In this document: positions 34,334 through 41,822 of the stretch, in pieces
Position numbering within the stretch: position 1 is the first letter of the stretch
How the letters are laid out: the number at the start of each line of letters is the position of its first letter
DNA from: an uncultured Oscillospiraceae bacterium
Lineage (GTDB): Bacteria > Bacillota > Clostridia > Oscillospirales > Oscillospiraceae
DNA: 64,000 bases
Reading direction: 5' to 3'
NCBI GenBank assembly: GCA_934572335.1
Contig: CAKTKU010000009.1
Coordinates: forward strand, 10,470 to 74,469
Made by a program: the position numbers and the translations under genes
The notes under the pieces: generated by a model
What the model saw: the letters and a program-made list of their open reading frames with translations, nothing else
Told to the model about the DNA's origin: nothing
The model's database searches: none

Positions 34334-34362
34334 TTGATATTTTTGCCCCAAACTGTTAGAAT
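34334..34362 (+). promoter_or_regulatory. Promoter giving a probably leaderless mRNA
   Basis: TTGATA (34334-34339) and TAGAAT (34357-34362) are 17 bases apart. Only 7 bases separate the -10 box from the ATG at 34370, so transcription should start at or next to the A of the start codon. No Shine-Dalgarno sequence precedes that ATG. Confidence 0.75.
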
Positions 34363-34369
34363 AACCACT

Positions 34370-36958
34370 ATGAAAAACGAAAGAGACATTACCGTCGGGG
34401 TGCTGGCGCACGTGGACGCGGGCAAGACCACGCTCACGGAAGCGATGCTCTACCTCTCCGGCAAGATAAAGAAGCTCGGCCGCGTTGACCGGCGCGACAG
34501 CTATCTTGACACACACTGGCTCGAACGCGAGCGGGGGATAACCATATTTTCAAAACAGGCGGTGTTCGAGCACGGCGGCAGAACGGTCACGCTTTTGGAC
34601 ACGCCCGGTCATGTCGACTTCTCCGCCGAGACGGAGCGCACACTCTCCGTGCTGGACTGCGCGGTGCTCGTCGTGAGTGGGACGGACGGCGTGCAGGCGC
34701 ACACGGAGACGCTGTGGGCGCTGTTGCGGCGGTATAACGTGCCGTGCTTTGTGTTCGTGACGAAGATGGATCTGGCGAACGCCGACCGCGCCGCCATCAT
34801 GTCCAACCTCTCCGCCCGCCTTGGCGAGCTGTGCGCGGACTTCACGCTCCCGCCCGCGGAGCGGGATGAGGCGGTCGCCCTCACGGGGGAGCGCGCCATG
34901 GATATATATGCCCGCACCGGCGCTTTCAGCGACGCGGACATCGCCGCGCTCGTCGCCGCGAGGGAGCTTGTGCCCTGCTTTTTCGGCTCCGGGCTGAAGC
35001 TCGACGGCGTGGAGGCGCTGCTCGACGCGCTCACGCGGTATATCCCGCCGCGCGAATGGGGCGGCGGCTTTTCTGCGCAGGTGTATAAGATCGCGCGCGA
35101 CGCACAGGGCAAGCGCATGACGTTCATGAAGCTCACCGGCGGCGAGATTTCCGTGCGCTCTGCTATTATATATAATAGCGCGGACGGCGCGCGCCATGAG
35201 GAGAAGATAACCCAGCTGCGCATATACTCCGGCATGAAGTACGACACGGCGGACACTGTCCGCGCCGGGCAGGTGTGCGCCGCGCTTGGGCTGACGGAGA
35301 CGTACCCCGGCGAGGGGCTCGGCGCGCAGACGGATTCTGCCGCCGCCGCGATGGAGGGCGTGATGAGCTACCGCGTCATCCTCCCCGCCGGGGCGGACGC
35401 GCGCGTCGTGCTGCCAAAGCTTATGCTCCTGCAGGAGGAGGACCCGCAGCTTCACATCGTCTGGGAGCCATCCTTGCGCTCCATCTCCGTGCAGCTCATG
35501 GGCAAGGTGCAGACCGAGGTCTTCAAAAGCCTTGTCAGGGAGCGCTTTGACCTCGACGTGGAGCTGGACGCCGGGCACATAATGTACCGCGAGACTATCG
35601 CCAATAAGGTCGAGGGCGTGGGGCACTTTGAGCCTCTGCGCCACTATGCCGAGGTTCATCTTGTGCTCGAACCCATGCCGCGCGGCAGCGGCATCGTCGT
35701 CGACTCCGCAGTCAGCGAGGATGAGCTGGACGGCAACTGGCAGCGCCTCATTCTCAGCCATATCCTCGAAAAGCCACACAGGGGCGTGCTGACGGGCGCG
35801 CCCATAACGGATATGAAAATAACGCTCGCCGCAGGGCGCGCGCATCTCAAGCACACGGAGGGCGGCGACTTCCGTCAGGCGACCTACCGCGCGATACGGC
35901 AGGGGTTCATGCAGGCGGAGAGCGTGCTTTTGGAGCCGTATTACGCCTTCACCCTCGCCGTCCCGCCGGAGCAGCTTGGGCGCGCAATATCCGATCTTCG
36001 CGCCATGAACGCGGAGTTCTCCTCGCCCGAGGACGACGGGGGCTTCACGCGCGTCACGGGCGCGGCGCCCGTCTCCGCGATGAACGGATACATGGCGGAG
36101 CTTGTCGCCTATACCCATGGGCGCGGACGGCTCTCTCTTAGGCTCGACAGCTACCGCCCCTGCAAAAATCAGCGCGCCGTGGTCGACGCCGCGGGCTACG
36201 ACCCGCTTGCCGACACGGACAATACGCCCGATTCGGTGTTCTGCGCGCACGGCGCGGGCTTCAACGTCCGCTGGGACGAGGTCAAAAACTATATGCACCT
36301 TGACTCCGTCCTCGACTCCCGCAGGGAGGAGAGTGCTGTCCCCGCCGCCGTGCGCCGCACCGTCAGCATCGACGAGCGCGAGCTTGAGGCGATAATGGAG
36401 CGCGAGTTCGGTCCGATAAAGCGCCCGATGTACACTTCCTCCCGCGTCAATGCCGCCCCGGCGGCACAGGTGAACGCCGCGCCGCGAAAGCAGTATGTCA
36501 TTGTCGACGGGTATAACCTCATCTTCGCGTGGGATGAGCTGAAGGCCCTCGCGGCGGACAGCATGGACCTTGCGCGCACGCGGCTGGCGGACATGCTCTC
36601 CAACTACGCGGGGTATACGAAAAACGAGACGGTGCTCGTGTTCGACGCTTACCGCACGCCGCCCAGCGCCGCCGCGCGTGGCGAGTATCACAATATCCGC
36701 GTTGCCTATACCGACATGGGCGAGACCGCGGATATGTATATCGAGCGCATCGCAAACGAGATCGGCAAAAACTACGACGTGCGTGTCGTCACGAACGACA
36801 GCCTTATCCGCCTCTCCGCGCTCCGCTCCGGCGTGCTTCGCTGCTCGTCGAAGGAGTTTATCGCGGAGCTTGAGTGGACGAGTGCGCGCATAGAGGAGAT
36901 ACTTGCCGCGACGAATAAAAACGCACACACCACGAGGCTTGAAGATGGAAAGAGATGA
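34370..36958 (+). CDS. TetM-like ribosomal GTPase fused to a YacP/Rae1-type NYN nuclease domain
   Basis: The first 660 residues match ribosomal protection proteins: G1 AHVDAGKTT (13-21), RGITI (55-59), DTPGH (77-81), TKMD (131-134, Thr for the usual Asn), EF-G-like domains II to V, and the typical SVFCAHGAGFNVRWDEV near the end. About residues 706-850 form a NYN domain like YacP/Rae1, with probable metal ligands Asp713 (IVDGYN), Asp759 (VFDAYR), Asp788 (TADMYIER) and Asp810 (TNDS). Rae1 cuts mRNA in the ribosomal A site; TetM-like factors bind the same site. The inferred role is GTPase-guided mRNA cleavage or rescue on ribosomes; tetracycline resistance is possible but not shown. A TTG at 34334 has AGAGG before it but forms part of the -35 box. 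Confidence 0.88.
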   Translation: MKNERDITVGVLAHVDAGKTTLTEAMLYLSGKIKKLGRVDRRDSYLDTHWLERERGITIFSKQAVFEHGGRTVTLLDTPGHVDFSAETERTLSVLDCAVLVVSGTDGVQAHTETLWALLRRYNVPCFVFVTKMDLANADRAAIMSNLSARLGELCADFTLPPAERDEAVALTGERAMDIYARTGAFSDADIAALVAARELVPCFFGSGLKLDGVEALLDALTRYIPPREWGGGFSAQVYKIARDAQGKRMTFMKLTGGEISVRSAIIYNSADGARHEEKITQLRIYSGMKYDTADTVRAGQVCAALGLTETYPGEGLGAQTDSAAAAMEGVMSYRVILPAGADARVVLPKLMLLQEEDPQLHIVWEPSLRSISVQLMGKVQTEVFKSLVRERFDLDVELDAGHIMYRETIANKVEGVGHFEPLRHYAEVHLVLEPMPRGSGIVVDSAVSEDELDGNWQRLILSHILEKPHRGVLTGAPITDMKITLAAGRAHLKHTEGGDFRQATYRAIRQGFMQAESVLLEPYYAFTLAVPPEQLGRAISDLRAMNAEFSSPEDDGGFTRVTGAAPVSAMNGYMAELVAYTHGRGRLSLRLDSYRPCKNQRAVVDAAGYDPLADTDNTPDSVFCAHGAGFNVRWDEVKNYMHLDSVLDSRREESAVPAAVRRTVSIDERELEAIMEREFGPIKRPMYTSSRVNAAPAAQVNAAPRKQYVIVDGYNLIFAWDELKALAADSMDLARTRLADMLSNYAGYTKNETVLVFDAYRTPPSAAARGEYHNIRVAYTDMGETADMYIERIANEIGKNYDVRVVTNDSLIRLSALRSGVLRCSSKEFIAELEWTSARIEEILAATNKNAHTTRLEDGKR

Positions 36959-37688
36959 ACTTTTGCGCCGCGCGGAGGACTTGTCCGCGCGCTGCGACAG
37001 GACGGGCAAGCTGACCCACACGGGATTTCTCACCCCGGCGGAGCGCTATGAGCTGGAAGGCTGGGGCAAATATGCCGCCGTGCCGCCGGTGTTCTCCGGC
37101 GGGCGCGCCGGGTGCGAGCGCACAGCGGCGTTCTTCCTGCCGTATTATATGGATAAAGAGAGCTTTGACCCGGCGGAATATATCGACGCCATCGCCTTCA
37201 CGGCGCACTTCGGCGCGCCGGGGCACCGCGACTATATGGGCGCGCTGCTCGCTATGGGCATCGGGCGCGAGTGGCTGGGCGATATATGGGTGCAGAATGA
37301 CCACGCGTATGTCTTCTGCATGCCGTCCGTCACGGAGCACCTGCTCACGCTCGACAAGGTCGGGCGCTGCGGCGTGACGGCGGAGCGTATCGCGCCCGCC
37401 GACGTTCCCGACCCCGTGCGCGAGGTGAAGGAGGTCAGCTTTTCCGTCATGAGCCTCCGGCTGGACGCTGTCGCGGCGGGGATGTTCTCCATGTCGCGCA
37501 CCGAGGCGGCAAAGCACATCGCCGCGGGCGGCGTAAGCGTCAACTACGCCGAATGCCTCAAGCCCGATCTCGCGCTGCACGAGGGGGATATGCTCTCCAT
37601 GCGCGGCGTGGGCAAGGGGCGGCTCACCGGCACGGGCGGCACATCCCGCAAGGGGCGGCTGTTCGTATACGCGGAGATATTCAAATAG
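36945..37688 (+). CDS. ylmH: YlmH-like S4-domain RNA-binding protein
   Basis: The 247-residue protein has the YlmH layout: a helical N-terminus, a central domain with FTAHFGAPGHRDYMGALLAMGI and VQNDHAYVFC, and a C-terminal S4 domain (SLRLDAVAAGMFSMSRTEAA with GVSVNYA). Members bind the 50S subunit and, in Bacillus, can act in ribosome-associated quality control. The ATG lies inside the fusion gene (14-base overlap) with GAGG 7 bases before it, so the two are translationally coupled. Usually ylmH lies in the cell-division cluster; here it is separated from it. Confidence 0.92.
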   Translation: MERDELLRRAEDLSARCDRTGKLTHTGFLTPAERYELEGWGKYAAVPPVFSGGRAGCERTAAFFLPYYMDKESFDPAEYIDAIAFTAHFGAPGHRDYMGALLAMGIGREWLGDIWVQNDHAYVFCMPSVTEHLLTLDKVGRCGVTAERIAPADVPDPVREVKEVSFSVMSLRLDAVAAGMFSMSRTEAAKHIAAGGVSVNYAECLKPDLALHEGDMLSMRGVGKGRLTGTGGTSRKGRLFVYAEIFK

Positions 37689-37718
37689 CAGTAAGTGAAA
37701 GGATATAGGATATAAGTT

Positions 37719-38801
37719 ATGAAAGAGGCTGTGTTCCATTTCCCGACGGAGGGCGTTCCTGTCGACTGCCGCCAGATAAAGAGCGGGCATATAAACGAGA
37801 CCTATCTCATCACCACCGATACCGGCGCGAAGTATATCCTCCAATGGATAAATCAGTTCGTTTTCCCGAACGTGAACGCGCTGATGAACAATATGTCCGC
37901 CATCAGCGCCTATCTTGCGCACCGCACCGGCGAAAAGACCGCCATGATAAGCTATATGGACACGCTCGACGGACACAATTATTATGACGACGGCGAGGGC
38001 GGCGCGTGGCGCGTCTATCGCTTTGTCGACAACAGCGTCTGCCTCCAGGCCGCCGAAACGCCGGAGGACTTTGCCGAGAGCGCCCGCGCCTTCGGGCATT
38101 TCCAGTATGCCCTGCGCGACTTTCCCGCCGAAACGCTGGAGGAGACCATCGTCAATTTCCATAATACGCCCGACCGCTACCGGCAGTTCCGCGCGGCGAT
38201 AGCCGCGGACGCAAAGCAGCGCGCCGCCGGGGTGCGCGATGACATCGCCTTCGCGCTCGAGCGGGAGGAGCGCGCCTGTGTGCTGCACAAAATGCGCATG
38301 GACGGTACTCTGCCCGTCCGCGCCACGCATAATGACACGAAAATCAATAATGTCCTCTTCGACGCGGACACGCGCAAGGCCATCTGCGTCATCGACCTTG
38401 ACACGGTCATGCCCGGTCTCTCCGCCTATGATTTCGGCGACGCGATACGCTTCGGCGCGTCGACCGCCGCCGAGGATGAGCCGGACCTCGCCAAGGTCAG
38501 CCTTGATTTTGAGCTGTTCCGCGCGTTCACGCGCGGCTTCCTCGAAGCCTGCCCCAGCCTAACGGACGCGGAGATAGACGCGCTCGCCCAGGGGGCGTAC
38601 ACCATGACCGTCGAGTGCGGCATCCGCTTCCTCGGCGACTATATCAACGGCGATGTGTATTTCTCCATCGACCGCCCGGAGCAGAACCGCGACCGCGCAC
38701 GCACGCAGTTCAGGCTTGCCGCCGATATGGAGCGCCATTGGGACGAGATGCGCGATATAGTCCGCGCCGAGCACGCGGAGCTCGCGGCAAAGCGTGCGTG
38801 A
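37719..38801 (+). CDS. APH-fold phosphotransferase, NahK-like
   Basis: This 360-residue protein has the aminoglycoside-phosphotransferase fold: a nucleotide-binding N-lobe (SGHINETYLITTDTG, YILQWIN), the catalytic THNDTKINNVLFD and the metal-binding VIDLDTVMPGL. These two motifs are closest to N-acetylhexosamine 1-kinases (NahK) of the lacto-N-biose pathway. The other genes of that pathway are not nearby, so the sugar substrate is uncertain. It starts 30 bases after ylmH and may belong to the same transcript. Confidence 0.8.
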   Translation: MKEAVFHFPTEGVPVDCRQIKSGHINETYLITTDTGAKYILQWINQFVFPNVNALMNNMSAISAYLAHRTGEKTAMISYMDTLDGHNYYDDGEGGAWRVYRFVDNSVCLQAAETPEDFAESARAFGHFQYALRDFPAETLEETIVNFHNTPDRYRQFRAAIAADAKQRAAGVRDDIAFALEREERACVLHKMRMDGTLPVRATHNDTKINNVLFDADTRKAICVIDLDTVMPGLSAYDFGDAIRFGASTAAEDEPDLAKVSLDFELFRAFTRGFLEACPSLTDAEIDALAQGAYTMTVECGIRFLGDYINGDVYFSIDRPEQNRDRARTQFRLAADMERHWDEMRDIVRAEHAELAAKRA

Positions 38802-39147
38802 AATCTGACAAATACCGCATATCCGCTGTTGACGGACACTCGCGAAAATGATATTGTTACCCTCGGATGACAAGAGCACACACGCCTGACAGCGTGTCTT
38901 TCCGGTGCTTTTTGTCCTTTTCGCCTTGATGGGTTACGACACATCTGCGTCTCAAAAGCCAAAAATCACTCGAAAATCCAAAGCTGTCAGGTGCAAAGCA
39001 GTTTTGCCGTGGCAGAAAAGCGGTCAGACGACGAAAAGACCGCAGGGAATACTTTGTGTATTTACAAGGTCTTTGAGGATGTATGGGCGTTTTTCTGCCC
39101 GTCAAAACCGTGTGTGTCCTTGTCAACCGAGGGTATAACAACAATAT
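38802..39147 (+). other. Non-coding stretch with a promoter and hairpins before the flavodoxin-ferredoxin gene
   Basis: About 345 bases hold no convincing gene. TTGACG (38829-38834) and TATTGT (38852-38857), 17 bases apart, could start a transcript. It would contain the hairpins ACACGC/GCGTGT (38880-38897) and GCGGTC/GACCGC (about 39024-39047). A second promoter-like pair, TTGTCA (39121-39126) and AATATA (39144-39149), lies close to the gene. The stretch is AT-richer than its surroundings. An ORF of 77 codons (38905-39138) has no binding site and looks accidental. Confidence 0.45.
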
Positions 39148-39171
39148 ATGGAGAGGTGCAGGTATATACAT

Positions 39172-39909
39172 ATGAAAGCAACGGTTTTGTATTTCAGCCC
39201 GACCGGCGGCACGGAGCGCGTGGCGCAGCTCATCGCGGGCGAGCTCAAGGCGCAGGCGCTGGACATCACGGTCTTTGACTACGACCTCAGCTACGGTGAG
39301 GACGAGGTCATCTTCTTCTGCTTCCCGGTCTACGGCGGCAGGATCCCCAAGCCCATGTATAAGCGCATGCAGGGCATACGCGGGGCGCGCACCCCGGCGG
39401 TGCTCGTGGCGGTGTACGGCAACCGCGCCGTGGAGGACGCGCTCATGGAGATGAGCGACCTTGCGCGCGAGAAGGGCTTCCGCACCGTCGGAGGCGCGGA
39501 GATGATCGCGCCGCATTCCATCGACCGCCGCTTCGGCGCCGGTCGCCCGGACGAGAGCGACACCGCAAAGCTCATGGACTTTCTCCGTAAGCTTGAGGCG
39601 AAGGAGACCCTCGGCGTCGTCGCCATGCCCGGCAGCCACGATTACCGCAAGTATGACGGTCTGCCGCTCCGCCCCGTCTCCGGCAAGGATTGCAGCGGCT
39701 GCGGCACGTGCGCGCAGGAGTGCCCCACGGGCGCAATCGACGGGGGAGACCCCATGAAGCCCGACCCCGCCAAGTGCATCTCGTGCATGCGCTGTGTCAG
39801 CGTCTGCCCGTTTGAGGTGCGCCATGTGCCCAAGGCGCTGCTCGCCGCGGCGTCGGCGTCCCTACGCATTGTCTGCTCGTCGAGAAAAGAGCCGAAGTTC
39901 TATATCTGA
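39172..39909 (+). CDS. EFR1-type protein: flavodoxin domain fused to a 2x4Fe-4S ferredoxin
   Basis: The 245-residue protein starts with a flavodoxin-like domain (VLYFSPTGGTERVAQLI, PVYGGRIPKPM, then VAVYGNRAVEDAL) and ends with two ferredoxin motifs, CSGCGTCAQECP and CISCMRCVSVCPF, for two 4Fe-4S clusters. It should move electrons between FMN and the clusters in the cytoplasm; the partner is unknown. The ATG at 39172 begins the canonical flavodoxin strand. A strong terminator follows, so it is a single-gene unit. Confidence 0.9.
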   Translation: MKATVLYFSPTGGTERVAQLIAGELKAQALDITVFDYDLSYGEDEVIFFCFPVYGGRIPKPMYKRMQGIRGARTPAVLVAVYGNRAVEDALMEMSDLAREKGFRTVGGAEMIAPHSIDRRFGAGRPDESDTAKLMDFLRKLEAKETLGVVAMPGSHDYRKYDGLPLRPVSGKDCSGCGTCAQECPTGAIDGGDPMKPDPAKCISCMRCVSVCPFEVRHVPKALLAAASASLRIVCSSRKEPKFYI

Positions 39910-39922
39910 CCTGAAAAGCGTT

Positions 39923-39954
39923 ATCGCGCCGCGTGTGTCTGCGGCGCGATTTTT
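39923..39954 (+). terminator. Intrinsic terminator after the flavodoxin-ferredoxin gene
   Basis: ATCGCGCCGC and GCGGCGCGAT form a 10-base stem (39923-39932, 39941-39950) followed by TTTTT. Confidence 0.93.
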
Positions 39955-39993
39955 GCGCACTTAGTGGATTTTGTGTCAATTAAAATTGAAAAT

Positions 39994-40007
39994 CAGTTGA
40001 ACAACTG
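39994..40007. promoter_or_regulatory. Palindromic operator before a TetR gene
   Basis: CAGTTGAACAACTG is a 6-2-6 perfect palindrome. Its TTGAAC can serve as a -35 box with a poor -10 at 40021-40026, so a bound repressor would block that promoter. A TATAAT also lies at 40041-40046. Confidence 0.6.
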
Positions 40008-40070
40008 TTTACGATGGTGCTGTAAAGTATCTGTATAACGTATAATACCGTCAATATGGGGGGCTATGTG

Positions 40071-40631
40071 ATGGCACAGTATACGCAGAAGGCTATTATA
40101 GAGACGTTTGAGAAAATGCTGATCGAGATGCCGTTTGACAAGATAACGGTGTCGGCGCTCGTGCGCCGGTGCGAGATCAGCTCCAACACGTTTTATTATC
40201 ATTACAGCGATATTTATAATCTCCTGGACGTATGGCTGCGCGGCGAGCTGAGCACCTATGCCAGCGGCAAGCCGCCGTATGACGATTTCAAGCTCGCCAT
40301 GAAGGACTTTCTGCGCGACTGTGCGGAGCATTCCGCCATTATTTATCATATCTTCAATTCCCTTTCCCGCGACAGGATGGAGCGCTTTGTCTTCACGCTG
40401 GGGGAGGACGTGTTCTACCGCTATGTGTGCCGCCGCGCGGCGGCGTATGAGGTGCCGGAGGCGCGGCTGAAGGAGATGGCGGACGTCTGCCGCTATTCGT
40501 TCGCGGGGCTGTTTCTGCGCTTCCTCTGGGGGCGCATGAAGGAGGATATCGACGCCATGGTCGACGGGTACAGCGAGGTGCTCGACGGCCTCGTCATGGG
40601 TACGGCGATGAAATATCCCCGCCGTGTCTGA
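40071..40631 (+). CDS. TetR-family regulator (DhaS-like C-terminal type)
   Basis: This 186-residue protein has an HTH of the form FEKMLIEMPFDKITVSALVRR with NTFYYHYSDIYNLL, typical of TetR members with a YHxxF-type recognition helix, and a helical C-terminal domain. GGGGGG lies 7 bases before the ATG at 40071; the earlier in-frame ATG lacks one. A palindrome upstream suggests autoregulation. The nearest candidate target downstream is a 34-residue membrane peptide. Confidence 0.88.
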   Translation: MAQYTQKAIIETFEKMLIEMPFDKITVSALVRRCEISSNTFYYHYSDIYNLLDVWLRGELSTYASGKPPYDDFKLAMKDFLRDCAEHSAIIYHIFNSLSRDRMERFVFTLGEDVFYRYVCRRAAAYEVPEARLKEMADVCRYSFAGLFLRFLWGRMKEDIDAMVDGYSEVLDGLVMGTAMKYPRRV

Positions 40632-40747
40632 GCGTTGCACAACTCGCTGAGAGTGTACTAAATCCGCCATTCCGGCACGTTTTATCAGTTTATTTCCGCA
40701 CGGAAGTGCGGTACTATATACTCAGATAACACAGAAGGAGCGTTCAT

Positions 40748-40852
40748 ATGAAGAATATATTCAAGACCGTTCGCAAGATCATCGTTGTCACCGGCGTTGC
40801 CGTCCTCGGCGCTGTCGGGTACTTCGTGTATAAGAAGTTCATCAAAAAGTAA
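40748..40852 (+). CDS. 34-residue basic single-helix membrane peptide
   Basis: The short frame starts MKNIFKTVRKII, continues with a hydrophobic helix (VVTGVAVLGAVGYFVYKK) and ends FIKK. AAGGAG lies 7 bases before the ATG, and a hairpin with CCGCAC/GTGCGG precedes it at about 40696-40711. A Lys-rich head, one membrane span and a Lys-rich tail fit small membrane proteins or type I toxin-like peptides. No homologue can be named from sequence. It is too short for routine gene calls. Confidence 0.65.
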   Translation: MKNIFKTVRKIIVVTGVAVLGAVGYFVYKKFIKK

Positions 40853-40958
40853 GCATCCCATATTTTCTCCAATCTTCCATTTCTCTGTTTCTCCCATCCC
40901 CTCTGCGTCATATTGCGCCCGGTCTCTTGCTCAGCCGGACGTATTATGATATGAAAAA

Positions 40959-41001
40959 CAACAGGCGCGGCAGCCTCCCATATGCCGCGTCTGTTGTTTT
41001 T
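40959..41001 (+). repeat. 43-bp hairpin repeat, copy 1
   Basis: This 43-base sequence is identical to 46831-46873. It folds into CAACAG/CTGTTG and CGCGGCA/TGCCGCG stems and ends in a T-run, so it can work as an intrinsic terminator. Here no gene ends just before it: the previous stop is more than 100 bases away. Confidence 0.92.
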
Positions 41002-41025
41002 TTGCGTAAAAAGCCAGAGAGCGCC

Positions 41026-41054
41026 TTGAAAAACAAGAAAATTATGTATATACT
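41026..41054 (+). promoter_or_regulatory. Promoter of the agrA-agrC genes
   Basis: TTGAAA (41026-41031) and TATACT (41049-41054) are 17 bases apart, about 43 bases before the agrA start. No CAGTT-type repeat is seen upstream, unlike the agrB promoter. Confidence 0.75.
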
Positions 41055-41096
41055 ATATTTGATATGTCGATTGCTCAGAAAGGCAGATGAGCGACT

Positions 41097-41822
41097 ATGA
41101 TAAATGTGCTGATATGTGACGATGACGAACGCTTTTTGGCAGTACTTAAAAACTCGGCCAGCGACATACTGCGGAGCATGGGCATTCCTGCGGCGGTGTA
41201 TGCTTATAGTCGGGCAGAGGATATAACGGAGGCAAATTATCAAGATTGCGATATTGCTTTTTTGGATATTGACTTCAGGGGGGAGACATACAGCGGCATG
41301 GACATTGCCCGCACACTGCGCAGGCACGGGAGCAAAGCCGTCATTGTTTTTGTTACCGACTATATACAGTTTGCCCCGGAGGGCTATGAGGTTCAGGCAT
41401 TCAGGTACATATTAAAAGAGGAAATCAACAGTAAGCTTGCGCCGTATATTGACCAGATCATACAGCACATCCGCACAACAAGGAAGACCCTGCGCATTCA
41501 GACAACAGAGGGCGGCGTTGAACTTAGGACGGATGACATATATTTTGTGGAGGCACAAGGGCATATTCTCACCTTTCATGTGTGTGATGATAATAAGCGC
41601 GAATGGCTTCTTTTCAGCTCTGTCACCTTGACGAGGATGGAAAGCGAACTTGTCGACCTTGGTTTTCTTCGCCTGCACAAGAGTTTTTTGGTAAATATGG
41701 CACATATAAAAAAGCTGACTGGTGAAGAGGTACGGCTCGACAACGGCACAAGGCTTCGCGTGAGCAAGAAAATGTACCCGGAATCAAGGAAGAGATATAT
41801 GATGTGGATGGGAGAGAACTAA
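41097..41822 (+). CDS. LytTR-family response regulator (AgrA-like)
   Basis: The 241-residue protein has a receiver with Asp57 (AFLDIDF), preceded by the acidic CDDDE cluster, and a C-terminal LytTR DNA-binding domain (IYFVEAQGHILTFH, FLRLHKSFLVNMAHIKKL). With the kinase next to it and agrB-agrD behind, it is the AgrA of a quorum-sensing circuit. The direct repeats before agrB are its probable sites. The gene order A-C-B-D differs from the staphylococcal B-D-C-A. Confidence 0.92.
   Translation: MINVLICDDDERFLAVLKNSASDILRSMGIPAAVYAYSRAEDITEANYQDCDIAFLDIDFRGETYSGMDIARTLRRHGSKAVIVFVTDYIQFAPEGYEVQAFRYILKEEINSKLAPYIDQIIQHIRTTRKTLRIQTTEGGVELRTDDIYFVEAQGHILTFHVCDDNKREWLLFSSVTLTRMESELVDLGFLRLHKSFLVNMAHIKKLTGEEVRLDNGTRLRVSKKMYPESRKRYMMWMGEN

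Noticed and set aside
34334..34369. TTG at 34334 as the start of the GTPase-nuclease gene
   Set aside because: It has AGAGG 6 bases before it, but it would add 12 residues not seen in the family and coincides with the -35 box. The ATG at 34370 gives the canonical N-terminus.
34550..37033. An 827-codon minus-strand frame opposite the GTPase-nuclease gene
   Set aside because: Its composition is that of a shadow frame and it has no recognisable domain; the plus strand encodes clear GTPase and NYN motifs.
38905..39138. A 77-codon frame in the non-coding stretch before the EFR1-type gene
   Set aside because: It has no ribosome binding site and no hydrophobic or domain pattern. It runs across the hairpins and the second promoter.
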